A stretch of 64,000 nucleotides of DNA from Conchiformibius sp. (GCA_029984035.1 JASBYJ010000005.1:1-64000); one strand, 5' to 3'. Shown: positions 45,879 through 54,247, counted from the first letter of the stretch. A program made the numbers and translations. Notes: a model not told the origin generated them from the sequence alone.

Positions 45879-46036
45879 CACAGTCGTTGTCAGACGTCTG
45901 TAAAGTCATTAAACATTTTTCCCTATCACTTATACGGAGTAACGCCATCGCATAGATTGTTCCTTCTGCATCCAAAATACTCAAAACCAAACAGGCTGCC
46001 TGAAAGCGATTTTGTTTTCAGGCAGCCTGTTTTTAC
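45879..46036 (+). ncRNA. nrrF: NrrF-like Fur-regulated small RNA targeting sdh
   Basis: A transcript of about 158 bases from the Fur-box promoter to an uptake-sequence terminator, with no plausible frame. Bases 45902-45929 (AAAGTCAT, a T run, CCC, ATCAC) match in order the plus strand at 26519-26544, so the RNA is complementary to the sdhA start codon and the end of sdhD. In meningococci NrrF is a Fur-repressed sRNA that lowers sdhCDAB mRNA when iron is short, with pairing at the sdhD-sdhA region. Every element of that arrangement is seen here. Ends are estimated. Confidence 0.8.
45990..46036 (+). terminator. Paired uptake-sequence terminator of the sRNA
   Basis: AAACAGGCTGCCTGAAA and TTTCAGGCAGCCTGTTT with a 13-base loop and TTTTT, the same design as after pnp. 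Confidence 0.85.
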
Positions 46037-46208
46037 AGAACAGTACACTAAAAATTATTTCATAATTTATAAAAACATACCAAATATCGTATGTCGTACT
46101 AGTAACATAGCCTTAACCGAATCTACGATTATGAAGGCAATCATCTCGATGTTACTATCACTTAAATAACGGTACAGATAAACTGTTTTGAAATTTATTA
46201 TAAAAACA

Positions 46209-46856
46209 TTATATTACAATTCTATTAACTTCAAATAATTCTGCATATAAGTGAATTTTTCCAGAATGTCTAAGTGCATCAGCTTTTGTTACTGCTCTTA
46301 CCGCATCAAGATAAACATCCTCTCCGTATTTTTTTATTTGGGATTTGTGGCAAGATAACGCTTTAATTTTGCAATCGCAAACATCTTTATTGAAAAAAGA
46401 AATGACATCAACCGAGAAAGGAACCACCGGTCTCCCGCTTGGCCATGTAGGATTAAAAAACAGAATACTGGGACAATTCCTTCCTGCCGCAATCACTGAT
46501 TGACTCACAGCAACATGGTCTTGATGTGAATCAAACGGATGATGGGTAATAATAATGTCTACTCCTACCAAGTACCGCTCAAGATCAAAGATAATTTTAT
46601 CAATATTTTTAAATAATTCAGTATCTGGATAATTTAGATGTATTACTTCATCTGACTCTTGAATTAAATAGCCCAATGACTCTTCAAATTCTTTCTTTCT
46701 AATTTCTGTGTCTCCGCCCTTTTCTGAACTTGATACAGTTACAATTTTCAATTTATTGCCGGCCATAGATAATTTTTTGATAGTTCCACCAGCATTTATT
46801 TCCAAATCATCATAATGTGCAGCAATAAATGCTACAGTTAGATTTTCTACTTTCAT
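46209..46856 (-). CDS. PIG-L family deacetylase, in AT-rich island
   Basis: 215 residues. The zinc and catalytic motifs of the PIG-L/LmbE fold are present: AAHYDDLEINAGGT (the usual Pro of AHPDD is Tyr), HHPFDSHQDHVAVSQ, and VSSSEKGGDTEIRKKEF. Family members remove acetyl groups from N-acetylglucosamine-containing or similar compounds, for surface glycans, small thiols or antibiotics. The gene and its flanks are much more AT-rich than the window, which points to transfer. The ATG at 46856 is chosen because the upstream extension lacks family similarity. Confidence 0.82.
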   Translation of the reverse strand: MKVENLTVAFIAAHYDDLEINAGGTIKKLSMAGNKLKIVTVSSSEKGGDTEIRKKEFEESLGYLIQESDEVIHLNYPDTELFKNIDKIIFDLERYLVGVDIIITHHPFDSHQDHVAVSQSVIAAGRNCPSILFFNPTWPSGRPVVPFSVDVISFFNKDVCDCKIKALSCHKSQIKKYGEDVYLDAVRAVTKADALRHSGKIHLYAELFEVNRIVI

Positions 46857-47204
46857 AACATCTCTCAAAATTTTTTTACATGAATAAGTAAGGATTGATT
46901 GTACAAGCCATCTGGAATTATTTAAATTATTTTTTGAAAATCTCTGCATAACTTTCAAAAATCTTCATTTTAGGATTATATTAAGAACTCATTGCAAAGC
47001 AAAATAACTTCTGAAACGTTCCCTAACCAAGGACGTTAATCAGTCAATAATAACGTTTAGCATTCTAAGTCTATTCTCTAATATTTCAATACACTATCTC
47101 AAAAGTGTCGCAAAACTGCACTATATCAACTTTCAACAGATATCCGACTAATGAAATACTTATGTCCATTCCTCCGCAAACCTTGCATCCCGCCGTCTAT
47201 TGCC
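46857..47204. other. AT-rich gap between the deacetylase and the gluconate operon
   Basis: About 350 bases. The first 100 bases are an open extension of the deacetylase frame (46857-46958) without family similarity. No other gene, repeat or terminator is evident. Confidence 0.45.
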
Positions 47205-47235
47205 TTGACAGAAATTTAGGGATTTCTGCTATAGT
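47205..47235 (+). promoter_or_regulatory. Gluconate operon promoter with operator-like palindrome
   Basis: TTGACA (47205-47210) and TATAGT (47230-47235) with a TG two bases before it (extended -10) and a long 19-base spacer. Between them CAGAAAT (47209-47215) and ATTTCTG (47222-47228) form a perfect 7-bp inverted repeat around TTAGGG. A repressor bound there would block the polymerase. Confidence 0.7.
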
Positions 47236-47275
47236 TTGACACGTATTTACAAACAACACGGAGGTTTACGCAATC

Positions 47276-48664
47276 ATGGAAAATTGGACTCAAACATTAG
47301 GTACGGGCGAGCTGCTCGGCATTGCCGCAGCAGCCATCGCTTTAATTCTGGTGATGATTATCAAATTCCGTATTCATGCGCTGATTACTTTGGTTTTCGT
47401 CAGCCTGATAACGGCATTGGTAACCGGTTTGCCCACATCGGAAATTGTCGGAGGCGTTTTAGTCAAAAACTTTGGCAATACTTTGGGCGGCGTAGCTCTG
47501 CTGGTAGGTTTGGGAGCCATGCTCGGACGTTTGGTGGAAACTTCGGGCGGTGCGCAATCCCTGGCAAACGCATTGATTAAGCTGTTCGGCGAAAAACGTG
47601 CACCTTTCGCTTTGGGCATCGCCTCTCTGCTGTTCGGTTTTCCCATGTTCTTTGATGCAGGCTTAATCGTGATGCTGCCGATTGTGTTTGCAACTGCCCG
47701 CCGTATGAAAGCCAATGTATTGGCATATGCCCTGCCTGCTATCGGCGCGTTTTCGGTGATGCACGTCTTCCTGCCTCCCCATCCGGGTGCTATCGCAGCA
47801 TCGGAGCTTTACCAGGCCAATGTCGGACAGGTATTGATTCTGGGCTTGCCCGTTGCCTTCCTGACTTGGCTGATTAGCGGCTATTTCTGGGGCTTGAAAG
47901 CAGACAAACTGTTTCCTGTTCCCGTACCCGATTTGGTAAGCGGCGGCCAAATGGATAACGACCAACCCCAAGCACCCGCCGGTGCGGGTACCGTAGTAAC
48001 CATCCTGCTCATTCCGATGGTTTTAATCTTCATGAACACAGGGCTGCACATGGCCACTTCTGCCGGTTGGATTGCTAAAGACGCGGCTTGGGTACCCTTG
48101 CTGCGTATGATTGGTAATACACCCATTGCCCTGCTTATTTCCGTTTTGATTGCCATGTACGTTTTGGGTACCAAACGCGGCTTAAAAGGTAGTGCACTGG
48201 AAAAAACTTTGGAAAGCACATTAGGTCCCGTATGTTCCGTTATCCTGATTACCGGTGCGGGCGGTATGTTCGGCGGCGTATTGCGTGCTTCAGGCATCGG
48301 TAAAGCCCTGGCAGACACCATGGGCGAAATCGGTATCCCCGTATTGCTAGGCTGCTTCTTGGTTGCATTGGTTTTACGCATCGCACAAGGCTCCGCCACA
48401 GTCGCATTAATGACGGCCGCCGGCTTGATGGCTCCCGCCGTTGCCGCCGCAGGATACAACGAATGGCAATTGGCAGGCGTAGTATTGGCAACCGCGGCAG
48501 GCTCCGTTTGCGCCAGCCATGTCAACGACTCAGGCTTTTGGCTGGTTGGACGTTTGCTGAACATGGATGTACCAACCACTCTGAAAACTTGGACGGTAAA
48601 CCAAACTCTGATAGCCATCTTCGGTTTCATCTTCTCCGCACTTGCCGTTATGATGCTGGGATAA
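47276..48664 (+). CDS. Gluconate:H+ symporter, GntP family
   Basis: 462 residues with about 12-14 membrane helices. GntP family features are FRIHALITLVFVSLITALVTGLP near the start, LLVGLGAMLGRLVETSGGAQ, PMFFDAGLIVMLPI, and the closing CASHVNDSGFWLVGRLL. It imports gluconate or a related sugar acid with protons. The gene is followed ten bases later by gluconokinase, which supports gluconate as the substrate. Whether it is GntT, GntP or GntU by substrate affinity cannot be read. Confidence 0.92.
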   Translation: MENWTQTLGTGELLGIAAAAIALILVMIIKFRIHALITLVFVSLITALVTGLPTSEIVGGVLVKNFGNTLGGVALLVGLGAMLGRLVETSGGAQSLANALIKLFGEKRAPFALGIASLLFGFPMFFDAGLIVMLPIVFATARRMKANVLAYALPAIGAFSVMHVFLPPHPGAIAASELYQANVGQVLILGLPVAFLTWLISGYFWGLKADKLFPVPVPDLVSGGQMDNDQPQAPAGAGTVVTILLIPMVLIFMNTGLHMATSAGWIAKDAAWVPLLRMIGNTPIALLISVLIAMYVLGTKRGLKGSALEKTLESTLGPVCSVILITGAGGMFGGVLRASGIGKALADTMGEIGIPVLLGCFLVALVLRIAQGSATVALMTAAGLMAPAVAAAGYNEWQLAGVVLATAAGSVCASHVNDSGFWLVGRLLNMDVPTTLKTWTVNQTLIAIFGFIFSALAVMMLG

Positions 48665-48673
48665 GGATAGGTA

Positions 48674-49177
48674 ATGAAAACCGTACATTTCGTGATTATG
48701 GGAGTTTCAGGCAGCGGTAAAACAACGGCTGCCCAAGCCCTGCAAAAACATCTCGGTTGCGCCTATGCCGAAGGCGATGACTTTCACACTCAGGCCAACC
48801 GCGACAAAATGGGTTCGGGCATTCCCTTAAATGATGACGACCGCCTGCCTTGGCTGCAAAACTTACGCAATTGGATGAGCGGACAAAGCCGCTTGGGAGC
48901 GAAACACAGCATTATCACGTGTTCCGCCCTTAAAAAAGCCTATCGCGATATTTTGCGCGATGCGGAAGGCGAGGTTCGTTTCATTCATCTGAGGCCATCA
49001 GTCGAAGTAAACAAACAACGGCTTGAAGCCCGAATCGGCCATTACATGAAAGCCAATATGCTGGATTCTCAACTTGCCATATTGGAGCCTTTGGCAGACC
49101 ACGAAACAGGCATTGTTATCAGCAGCGACGGCACACCGCAACAAGTGGAAGCCGAAATTTTGGCTTGGGTAAAATAA
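48674..49177 (+). CDS. gntK: Gluconokinase
   Basis: 167 residues. It phosphorylates gluconate to 6-phosphogluconate. P-loop GVSGSGKTT near residue 10, AEGDDFHTQANRDKMGSGIPLNDDDRLPWL, and CSALKKAYRDILR are those of the GntK/IdnK family. The P-loop codons include an uptake-sequence word. It is the second gene of the operon, ended by a 12-pair terminator hairpin. Confidence 0.95.
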   Translation: MKTVHFVIMGVSGSGKTTAAQALQKHLGCAYAEGDDFHTQANRDKMGSGIPLNDDDRLPWLQNLRNWMSGQSRLGAKHSIITCSALKKAYRDILRDAEGEVRFIHLRPSVEVNKQRLEARIGHYMKANMLDSQLAILEPLADHETGIVISSDGTPQQVEAEILAWVK

Positions 49178-49198
49178 ATTCAAGCACCATGTAGTGAG

Positions 49199-49233
49199 AA
49201 GCGCAGCAACTGTTAAAAGTTGCTGCGCTTTTT
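49199..49233 (+). terminator. Terminator of the gluconate operon
   Basis: AGCGCAGCAACT and AGTTGCTGCGCT form a 12-pair hairpin with loop GTTAAA, followed by TTTTT. Confidence 0.9.
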
Positions 49234-49260
49234 ATCATCAGACAATCAAAAACCATCCAA

Positions 49261-49857
49261 TCAAGCTGTTAAAACCCCTTTGGTGGAAGGCACCCTGTCT
49301 GCCATCCTGTCATCGTATTCCACCGCCATACGCAACGCACGGCCAAACGCTTTAAAGACCGTTTCCGCTTGGTGGTGTGCATTGATACCGCGCAGATTAT
49401 CGATGTGCAGAGTCAGCATACCGTGATTCACCAAACCGTGAAAAAACTCGCTAAACAAATCCACATCAAACCGCCCAATCAAGGCACGGGTAAAATCAAC
49501 CTGATACACCAGACCCGGCCGCCCCGACAAATCCAATACCACCCTGCTCAAAGCTTCGTCCAAAGGCACATAAGCATGGCCGTAACGGCGGATACCCCTG
49601 CAATCGCCCAAAGCCTGCTTCAATGCCTGGCCCAATGTAATGCCGATATCCTCCACACTGTGATGGTCATCAATATGCAAATCGCCTTTGCAGACAATAT
49701 CCAAATCTATCAAACCGTGCCGTGCGATTTGATCCAGCATATGCTCCAAAAACGGAATACCGGTATCAAAACGGGCACGCCCGCTACCGTCCAAGTTAAT
49801 GCTTACGGTAATTTGCGTTTCATTGGTATTGCGGGTAACCGTTGCGCTTCTCATCAT
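49261..49857 (-). CDS. hisB: Imidazoleglycerol-phosphate dehydratase
   Basis: 198 residues, the monofunctional form without a phosphatase domain. It dehydrates IGP in histidine synthesis. The two metal-binding His clusters are visible: FLEHMLDQIARHGLIDL and HIDDHHSVEDIGI, repeated later as EFFHGLVNHG and INAHHQAETVFKA. The ATG at 49857 has AGGAAAG before it. It lies 16 bases after hisC and is cotranscribed. Confidence 0.95.
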   Translation of the reverse strand: MMRSATVTRNTNETQITVSINLDGSGRARFDTGIPFLEHMLDQIARHGLIDLDIVCKGDLHIDDHHSVEDIGITLGQALKQALGDCRGIRRYGHAYVPLDEALSRVVLDLSGRPGLVYQVDFTRALIGRFDVDLFSEFFHGLVNHGMLTLHIDNLRGINAHHQAETVFKAFGRALRMAVEYDDRMADRVPSTKGVLTA

Positions 49858-49873
49858 TTTCTTTCCTGATAAA

Positions 49874-51079
49874 TTAACCAATTAGGCTGCCTGAAAGCAG
49901 CCACAACACCATAGCTGCCAATGCGCCTGCAATCGCCGCTGCCGCCCATACGCCGCGTTTGTGCCTTTTCATGCGCGATGCGGCAGCCGGTAACAAATCC
50001 GAGTGCCGATTATAAAAGCAATGCTGCTGCAACACAGCCAAAACCTGCTGATTCTCCTCGGGTTTACCTATCGTCACACGCAAACAGTTATCCAATAGGG
50101 CATGACTGCCGTGCAACAATTTCACCAAAATACGCGCTTCTTTCAAACGCTCAAACGCCTTCTGCGCTTCAGGCAGGCGGACGGTAATGAAATTGGCTCC
50201 GCTCTCAAATACCTGCACCTTATCCCAAGACGACAATATTTCCGACATAAGGCGGCGTTCGTCTTTCAAGCGGCCGATATGCGCGTTCACTTCATCCATA
50301 TGCTGCAAAGCGAATTTTGCCGCAATCAGGCTGAACGCATTCATATTATAAGGCGGCACGATTTTCTCCAGCTCGCCAATCACCATAGGGCTGCCTGAAA
50401 CATAACCCAAACGCAAACCGGCAAAACCGATTTTGCTTAAAGTACGCAATACCAATAGTTTATCGTTTTGCCCCGCTTGCGGCAAAAAGCTATCGCCGCT
50501 AAACGCACCGTAAGCTTCGTCTATCACCACCAAGCCCGGGGCAGCGGCAATCACCGCCTCTACATCTTCACGCGCAAAAGGCACACCGGTCGGATTATTC
50601 GGATACGCCAGCCACAACAAAGCGGGACGGTGTTCTTCCAAAGCAGCCAATACCGTATCACGGTTCAAACTAAAATCCGCATTCAAAGGCACGCCCACAT
50701 AGTTCAAACCAAACAAAGCAGCATTGTGGCGGTACATGACAAAGCTCGGCTCAAGCGCCATAACCGTAGCACCAGGCTGCGCCACCAACATGGTAAGCAG
50801 CTGGATCAGTTCGTCCGAGCCGTTTCCCAAAGCGATTTTGGCCGCCTCAGGTATGGCAAACGCATCACGCAAGGCTGCCTGAAGACCGCAAGAGGCAGGA
50901 TTGGGATAGCGGTTGTATTCTGCTGCCGACAATTCTTGCGCCAACTGCTGCTGCAAGGTCTCCGAAAAACGGTAAGGCACTTCCATAGCGTCCAGTTTGA
51001 TAAAATCTTCAGGAACATCGGCAACCGCATAAGCCTTCATCTCCCGAATATCCGGACGGACAAACGACATCGCCACCAC
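49874..51079 (-). CDS. hisC: Histidinol-phosphate aminotransferase with C-terminal membrane helix
   Basis: 401 residues, about 45 longer than usual. The PLP domain has NGSDELIQLLTMLV, LWLAYPNNPTGV, VVIDEAYGAFSGDS and LRTLSKIGFAGLRLGY (Lys of the Schiff base), ending at CLRVTIGKPEENQQVLAVL. After that comes a tail: a basic ASRMKRHKRG followed by VWAAAAIAGALAAMVLWLL, a clear transmembrane helix. The start is ambiguous among two GTG codons and the ATG at 51070. Confidence 0.92.
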   Translation of the reverse strand: MVAMSFVRPDIREMKAYAVADVPEDFIKLDAMEVPYRFSETLQQQLAQELSAAEYNRYPNPASCGLQAALRDAFAIPEAAKIALGNGSDELIQLLTMLVAQPGATVMALEPSFVMYRHNAALFGLNYVGVPLNADFSLNRDTVLAALEEHRPALLWLAYPNNPTGVPFAREDVEAVIAAAPGLVVIDEAYGAFSGDSFLPQAGQNDKLLVLRTLSKIGFAGLRLGYVSGSPMVIGELEKIVPPYNMNAFSLIAAKFALQHMDEVNAHIGRLKDERRLMSEILSSWDKVQVFESGANFITVRLPEAQKAFERLKEARILVKLLHGSHALLDNCLRVTIGKPEENQQVLAVLQQHCFYNRHSDLLPAAASRMKRHKRGVWAAAAIAGALAAMVLWLLSGSLIG

Positions 51080-51196
51080 TACACCCCTCTGATTAATATT
51101 CTAAAGAATGCAACTGTATCACAAAAAACGCAAAGGCTGCCTGAAAACGGGAAATTTGCTATGATGCCGCTTTTACGATTTTTCAGGCAGCCTGCT

Positions 51197-52123
51197 ATGT
51201 CCGTTTACACCAGCGTTTCCGATGAGGAAATGCGCCGACTGCTGCAAACCTACCCGCTTGGCGGTTTCCGCTCCCTGCAAGGCATCGCACAGGGCATCAC
51301 CAACAGCAATTATTTTCTCCACACCGACAGCGGCAGCTATGTACTCACCGTATTTGAAGCACTCAAACAGGAAGAGCTGCCTTTTTTCATGAATCTCACC
51401 CGTCATTTAAGCGACAAAGGCGTTGCCTGTCCTGCCCCTGTAGCGCGTAAAGACGGTTCGCTTACCGCAACACTGTGCGGCAAACCCGCCTGCATCGTCA
51501 ACCGTCTGTCAGGCAGCGACACCTCTTTTCCCACTGCCGCACAATGTTTCCACACGGGAGCCATGTTGGCTGTAATGCATTTGGCGGGTGCATCTTTTCC
51601 AGAAAAAATGGACAACCCGCGCCATGCAGGCTGGTGGACGGAGAGTGCTGCCAAACTCTTGCCGCTGCTGGATGACAACGATGCCGAACTGCTGCAAGAC
51701 GAAATCACCTTTCAGGCAGCCCATCCCGACATACATTTGCCGCAAGGCATCATCCACGCCGATCTGTTTAAAGACAACGTATTGTTAAACGGCGAACGTG
51801 TGGCAGGTTTCATTGATTTCTACTATGCCTGCAACGGCAGCTTTGTCTATGATTTGGCCATTGCCGTCAACGATTGGGCTCGCCATGCCGACAACAGTAT
51901 CGACAACACCCTGAAACAATCGTTTCTGGACGGCTACCAAAGCGTCCGCCCCCTGAAGCATGAAGAACTCGGCTATCTGCCCGTTGCCTACCGTGCAGGC
52001 TGCCTGAGATTTTGGGTATCGCGCCTTTTGGATTTCCATTTCCCCGCAGCAGGAGAAATGACCTTCATCAAAGATCCCAACGTCTTTCGCGATTTACTGC
52101 AAAACTACCGTTTGGCTGCCTGA
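51197..52123 (+). CDS. thrB: Homoserine kinase, type 2 (APH-like fold)
   Basis: 308 residues. It makes O-phosphohomoserine for threonine synthesis. The start MSVYTSVSDEEM, then LGGFRSLQGIAQGITNSNYFL, and the catalytic GIIHADLFKDNVLL with GFIDFYYAC are those of the ThrB2 family, which shares the aminoglycoside phosphotransferase fold. A long frame opens upstream over the hisC antisense strand, but this ATG starts the real protein. An uptake sequence ends about six bases before the ATG, in the ribosome-site region. Confidence 0.94.
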   Translation: MSVYTSVSDEEMRRLLQTYPLGGFRSLQGIAQGITNSNYFLHTDSGSYVLTVFEALKQEELPFFMNLTRHLSDKGVACPAPVARKDGSLTATLCGKPACIVNRLSGSDTSFPTAAQCFHTGAMLAVMHLAGASFPEKMDNPRHAGWWTESAAKLLPLLDDNDAELLQDEITFQAAHPDIHLPQGIIHADLFKDNVLLNGERVAGFIDFYYACNGSFVYDLAIAVNDWARHADNSIDNTLKQSFLDGYQSVRPLKHEELGYLPVAYRAGCLRFWVSRLLDFHFPAAGEMTFIKDPNVFRDLLQNYRLAA

Positions 52124-52162
52124 AACCTCCGTCTCAAAAACTTTAAACAAGGAAATACCCGA

Positions 52163-52954
52163 ATGATTACGCTCAACACACTCAAACAAATGAAACAAAA
52201 CGGCGAAAAAATCGCCATGCTTACCTGTTATGAAGCCAATTTTGCCGCCGCCATGAACCGTGCCGCCGTAGATATTCTGCTTATCGGCGACTCCCTCGGC
52301 ATGGTGATACAGGGACATACTTCCACCCTGCCTGTAACACTGGAAGACATGTGCTACCACACTGCCGCCGTTGCACGCGCCAACAGCAACGCGCTGATTT
52401 TAGCCGACCTTCCCTTCGGCAGTTACCAACAAAGCAAAGAACAAGCCTTTGCCGCTGCCGCCAAACTCATGGCCGCCGGCGCACACATGGTGAAACTCGA
52501 AGGCGGTGCCGTGATGGCCGAAACCACCCGTTTCTTGCAGGAACGCGCCATTCCCGTATGCGCCCATATCGGCTTGACACCGCAATACGTCAATATTTTC
52601 GGCGGTTACAAAGTACAAGGCAAAGGCGGTGCAGCCCAAGCGGTTTTGGAAGACGCACTAGCCCATGAAGCGGCGGGAGCCTCCGTGATTTTGATGGAAT
52701 GCGTTCCCGCCGCACTGGGCAAACGCATTACCGAAAGCGTCTCCTGCCCGACCATCGGCATCGGCGCAGGCGTGGATTGCGACGGACAAGTATTAGTCAT
52801 GCACGACATGCTGGGCGTACACAACGGCCGCGTTGCCCGTTTCGTTAAAAACTTCATGGAAGGTCAAAACAGTATTCAGGCAGCCTTTGAAGCTTATGTC
52901 GCCGCAGTAAAAAACCGCACTTTCCCATCCGAAGAGCATACATTCCAAGATTAA
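52163..52954 (+). CDS. panB: 3-methyl-2-oxobutanoate hydroxymethyltransferase
   Basis: 263 residues. First committed step of pantothenate synthesis, adding a hydroxymethyl group to 2-oxoisovalerate. LTCYEANFAAAMNRAAVDILLIGDSLGMV, MVKLEGGAVMAE, CAHIGLTPQYVN and VILMECVPAALG (catalytic Glu) are all standard. It follows thrB by 39 bases with AAGGAAATA as ribosome site. panC is not present here. Confidence 0.96.
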   Translation: MITLNTLKQMKQNGEKIAMLTCYEANFAAAMNRAAVDILLIGDSLGMVIQGHTSTLPVTLEDMCYHTAAVARANSNALILADLPFGSYQQSKEQAFAAAAKLMAAGAHMVKLEGGAVMAETTRFLQERAIPVCAHIGLTPQYVNIFGGYKVQGKGGAAQAVLEDALAHEAAGASVILMECVPAALGKRITESVSCPTIGIGAGVDCDGQVLVMHDMLGVHNGRVARFVKNFMEGQNSIQAAFEAYVAAVKNRTFPSEEHTFQD

Positions 52955-53284
52955 GTGAATATAAAGTTAAAGGGCTATTGCCAAAACAGCCAATACGCCC
53001 TTGCAACTCCCTCACGCAACCAATCCGCCACTTAAATATTTGCCTAAGCCATTGAAAAAATTATCCCGTCACTTCAAATGAATCCATTCGCCGCAATACA
53101 CAAGCAACCCGTCCCGATACCCGCCGAACCCCAACGAATACCCCCTGACTTTAGGCTGCTTGAAGCCCCCTTACCCGAACCCAACATACTTTGCCGCCTA
53201 ACGCACACATCATACCTTTCACATTCCCTTCCCCAATCCGCAAAATCCAACCCTTTTCAGGCAGCCTGAAACCAGTTGAACACC
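52955..53284. other. Gap between panB and the esterase gene
   Basis: About 330 bases of plus-strand sequence with no stop-free gene of recognisable kind and no clear terminator; an uptake-sequence pair (TTTTCAGGCAGCCTGAAA) lies at 53257-53274, just upstream of the esterase. Confidence 0.5.
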
Positions 53285-53908
53285 ATGATAAACCGCCGCC
53301 GTTTTTTAACCCTTTCCCTATCCCTACTCACCGCCGCAGCCTGCACACAACGCAGCAAACACAGACGCTTGGCCTCAGACAGCACCATTCTGGCATTGGG
53401 CGACTCCCTAACCGCAGGCTACGGCGCAGAGCAAGGGCAAGACTACCCCGCCCAATTGACAGAACTGACCGGCTATAAAACTATCAACGGAGGCATATCA
53501 GGCGACACTTCCGCACAAGCATTGGCACGGCTGCCCGCCTTAATGAAACAAAAACCGCAATTAGTGATTGTATCCATAGGCGGCAACGATTTCCTGAAAA
53601 AGCTGCCTGAAAACCAAACCCGTGAAAACATCGGCAAAATACTTTCCCGCATTCGGGAGGCAGACGTTCCCGCCGTGCTGGTTGCCATTCCCCATTTCAC
53701 TACAGGTGCACTGCTCGGCTTTATCCGCGACCATCCACTCTATCGCGACCTGGCAAAACAATACGCCGTACCGTTGCTGGAAAACGCATGGTCTGAAATA
53801 TTGGGCAAACCGCACCTCAAATCGGACCCCATCCATGCCAACGCAGCAGGCTACCGCCTGTTTGCCGAAAAAACGGCCTCCTTTCTCCGACAAGAAGGCC
53901 TAATATAA
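53285..53908 (+). CDS. SGNH-hydrolase lipoprotein (TesA/arylesterase type)
   Basis: 207 residues. Blocks I, III and V of the SGNH fold are clear: ILALGDSLTAGYGAEQ, VSIGGNDFL and DPIHANAAGYR. They give the Ser-Asp-His triad of TesA-like thioesterases and arylesterases. The N-terminus MINRRRFLTLSLSLLTAAAC has both a twin-Arg motif and a lipobox (LTAAAC), so it may be exported folded and lipidated. A TTG three codons upstream is an alternative start. It ends at an uptake-sequence hairpin. Confidence 0.87.
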   Translation: MINRRRFLTLSLSLLTAAACTQRSKHRRLASDSTILALGDSLTAGYGAEQGQDYPAQLTELTGYKTINGGISGDTSAQALARLPALMKQKPQLVIVSIGGNDFLKKLPENQTRENIGKILSRIREADVPAVLVAIPHFTTGALLGFIRDHPLYRDLAKQYAVPLLENAWSEILGKPHLKSDPIHANAAGYRLFAEKTASFLRQEGLI

Positions 53909-53910
53909 GC

Positions 53911-53945
53911 AACAGGCTGCCTGAAAAGTTTCAGGCAGCCTTAAA
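53911..53945 (+). terminator. Paired uptake-sequence hairpin after the esterase gene
   Basis: CAGGCTGCCTGAAAA and TTTCAGGCAGCCTT fold tightly but are followed by only a short T stretch. Confidence 0.6.
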
Positions 53946-53970
53946 TATTGCTTGCATTCCCATTTCAAAA

Positions 53971-54115
53971 GGCTGTGTTACAAGATTTGATTGATATGGC
54001 TACAAACAGATTGTGTGGAAACATTTTCCTTTAATGGGAATTTAACAAACTATTGAAGAATATTTATTTTTTATTAAATTACATTGTCACATCAATCTTA
54101 TTTTAAAACAGAGCC
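53971..54115. mobile_element. Miniature inverted-repeat element, copy B
   Basis: 145 bp, AT-rich, no coding capacity. Ends are GGCTGTGTTACAAGATT and, on the other strand, GGCTCTGTTTTAAAATAAGA, imperfect terminal inverted repeats. TTTCAAAA flanks it on both sides (53963-53970 and 54116-54123), a target duplication of 8 bp. It is a diverged copy, in the opposite orientation, of the element at 21847-21979. The 8-bp duplication suits mobilisation by an IS1595-type transposase, which is not in this window. Confidence 0.8.
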
Positions 54116-54247
54116 TTTCAAAAATATCAGCGGGCAAAACTGCCGATATTTTGTTATTTCAAAATATTTTTTAATATTATCAAAACAGTAACAATCTGAC
54201 GTTCAAAAAGTTAAACGGTTAGTCCGATTGGACAATATCAATCGACA

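Noticed and set aside
45796..45990. Minus-strand 64-residue frame
   Set aside because: It crosses the Fur-box promoter and sRNA, is Ile-rich from AT content and has no ribosome site.
50468..51196. N-terminal extension of thrB
   Set aside because: The extra 243 codons lie antisense to hisC and have no homology to ThrB, whose normal start is at 51197.
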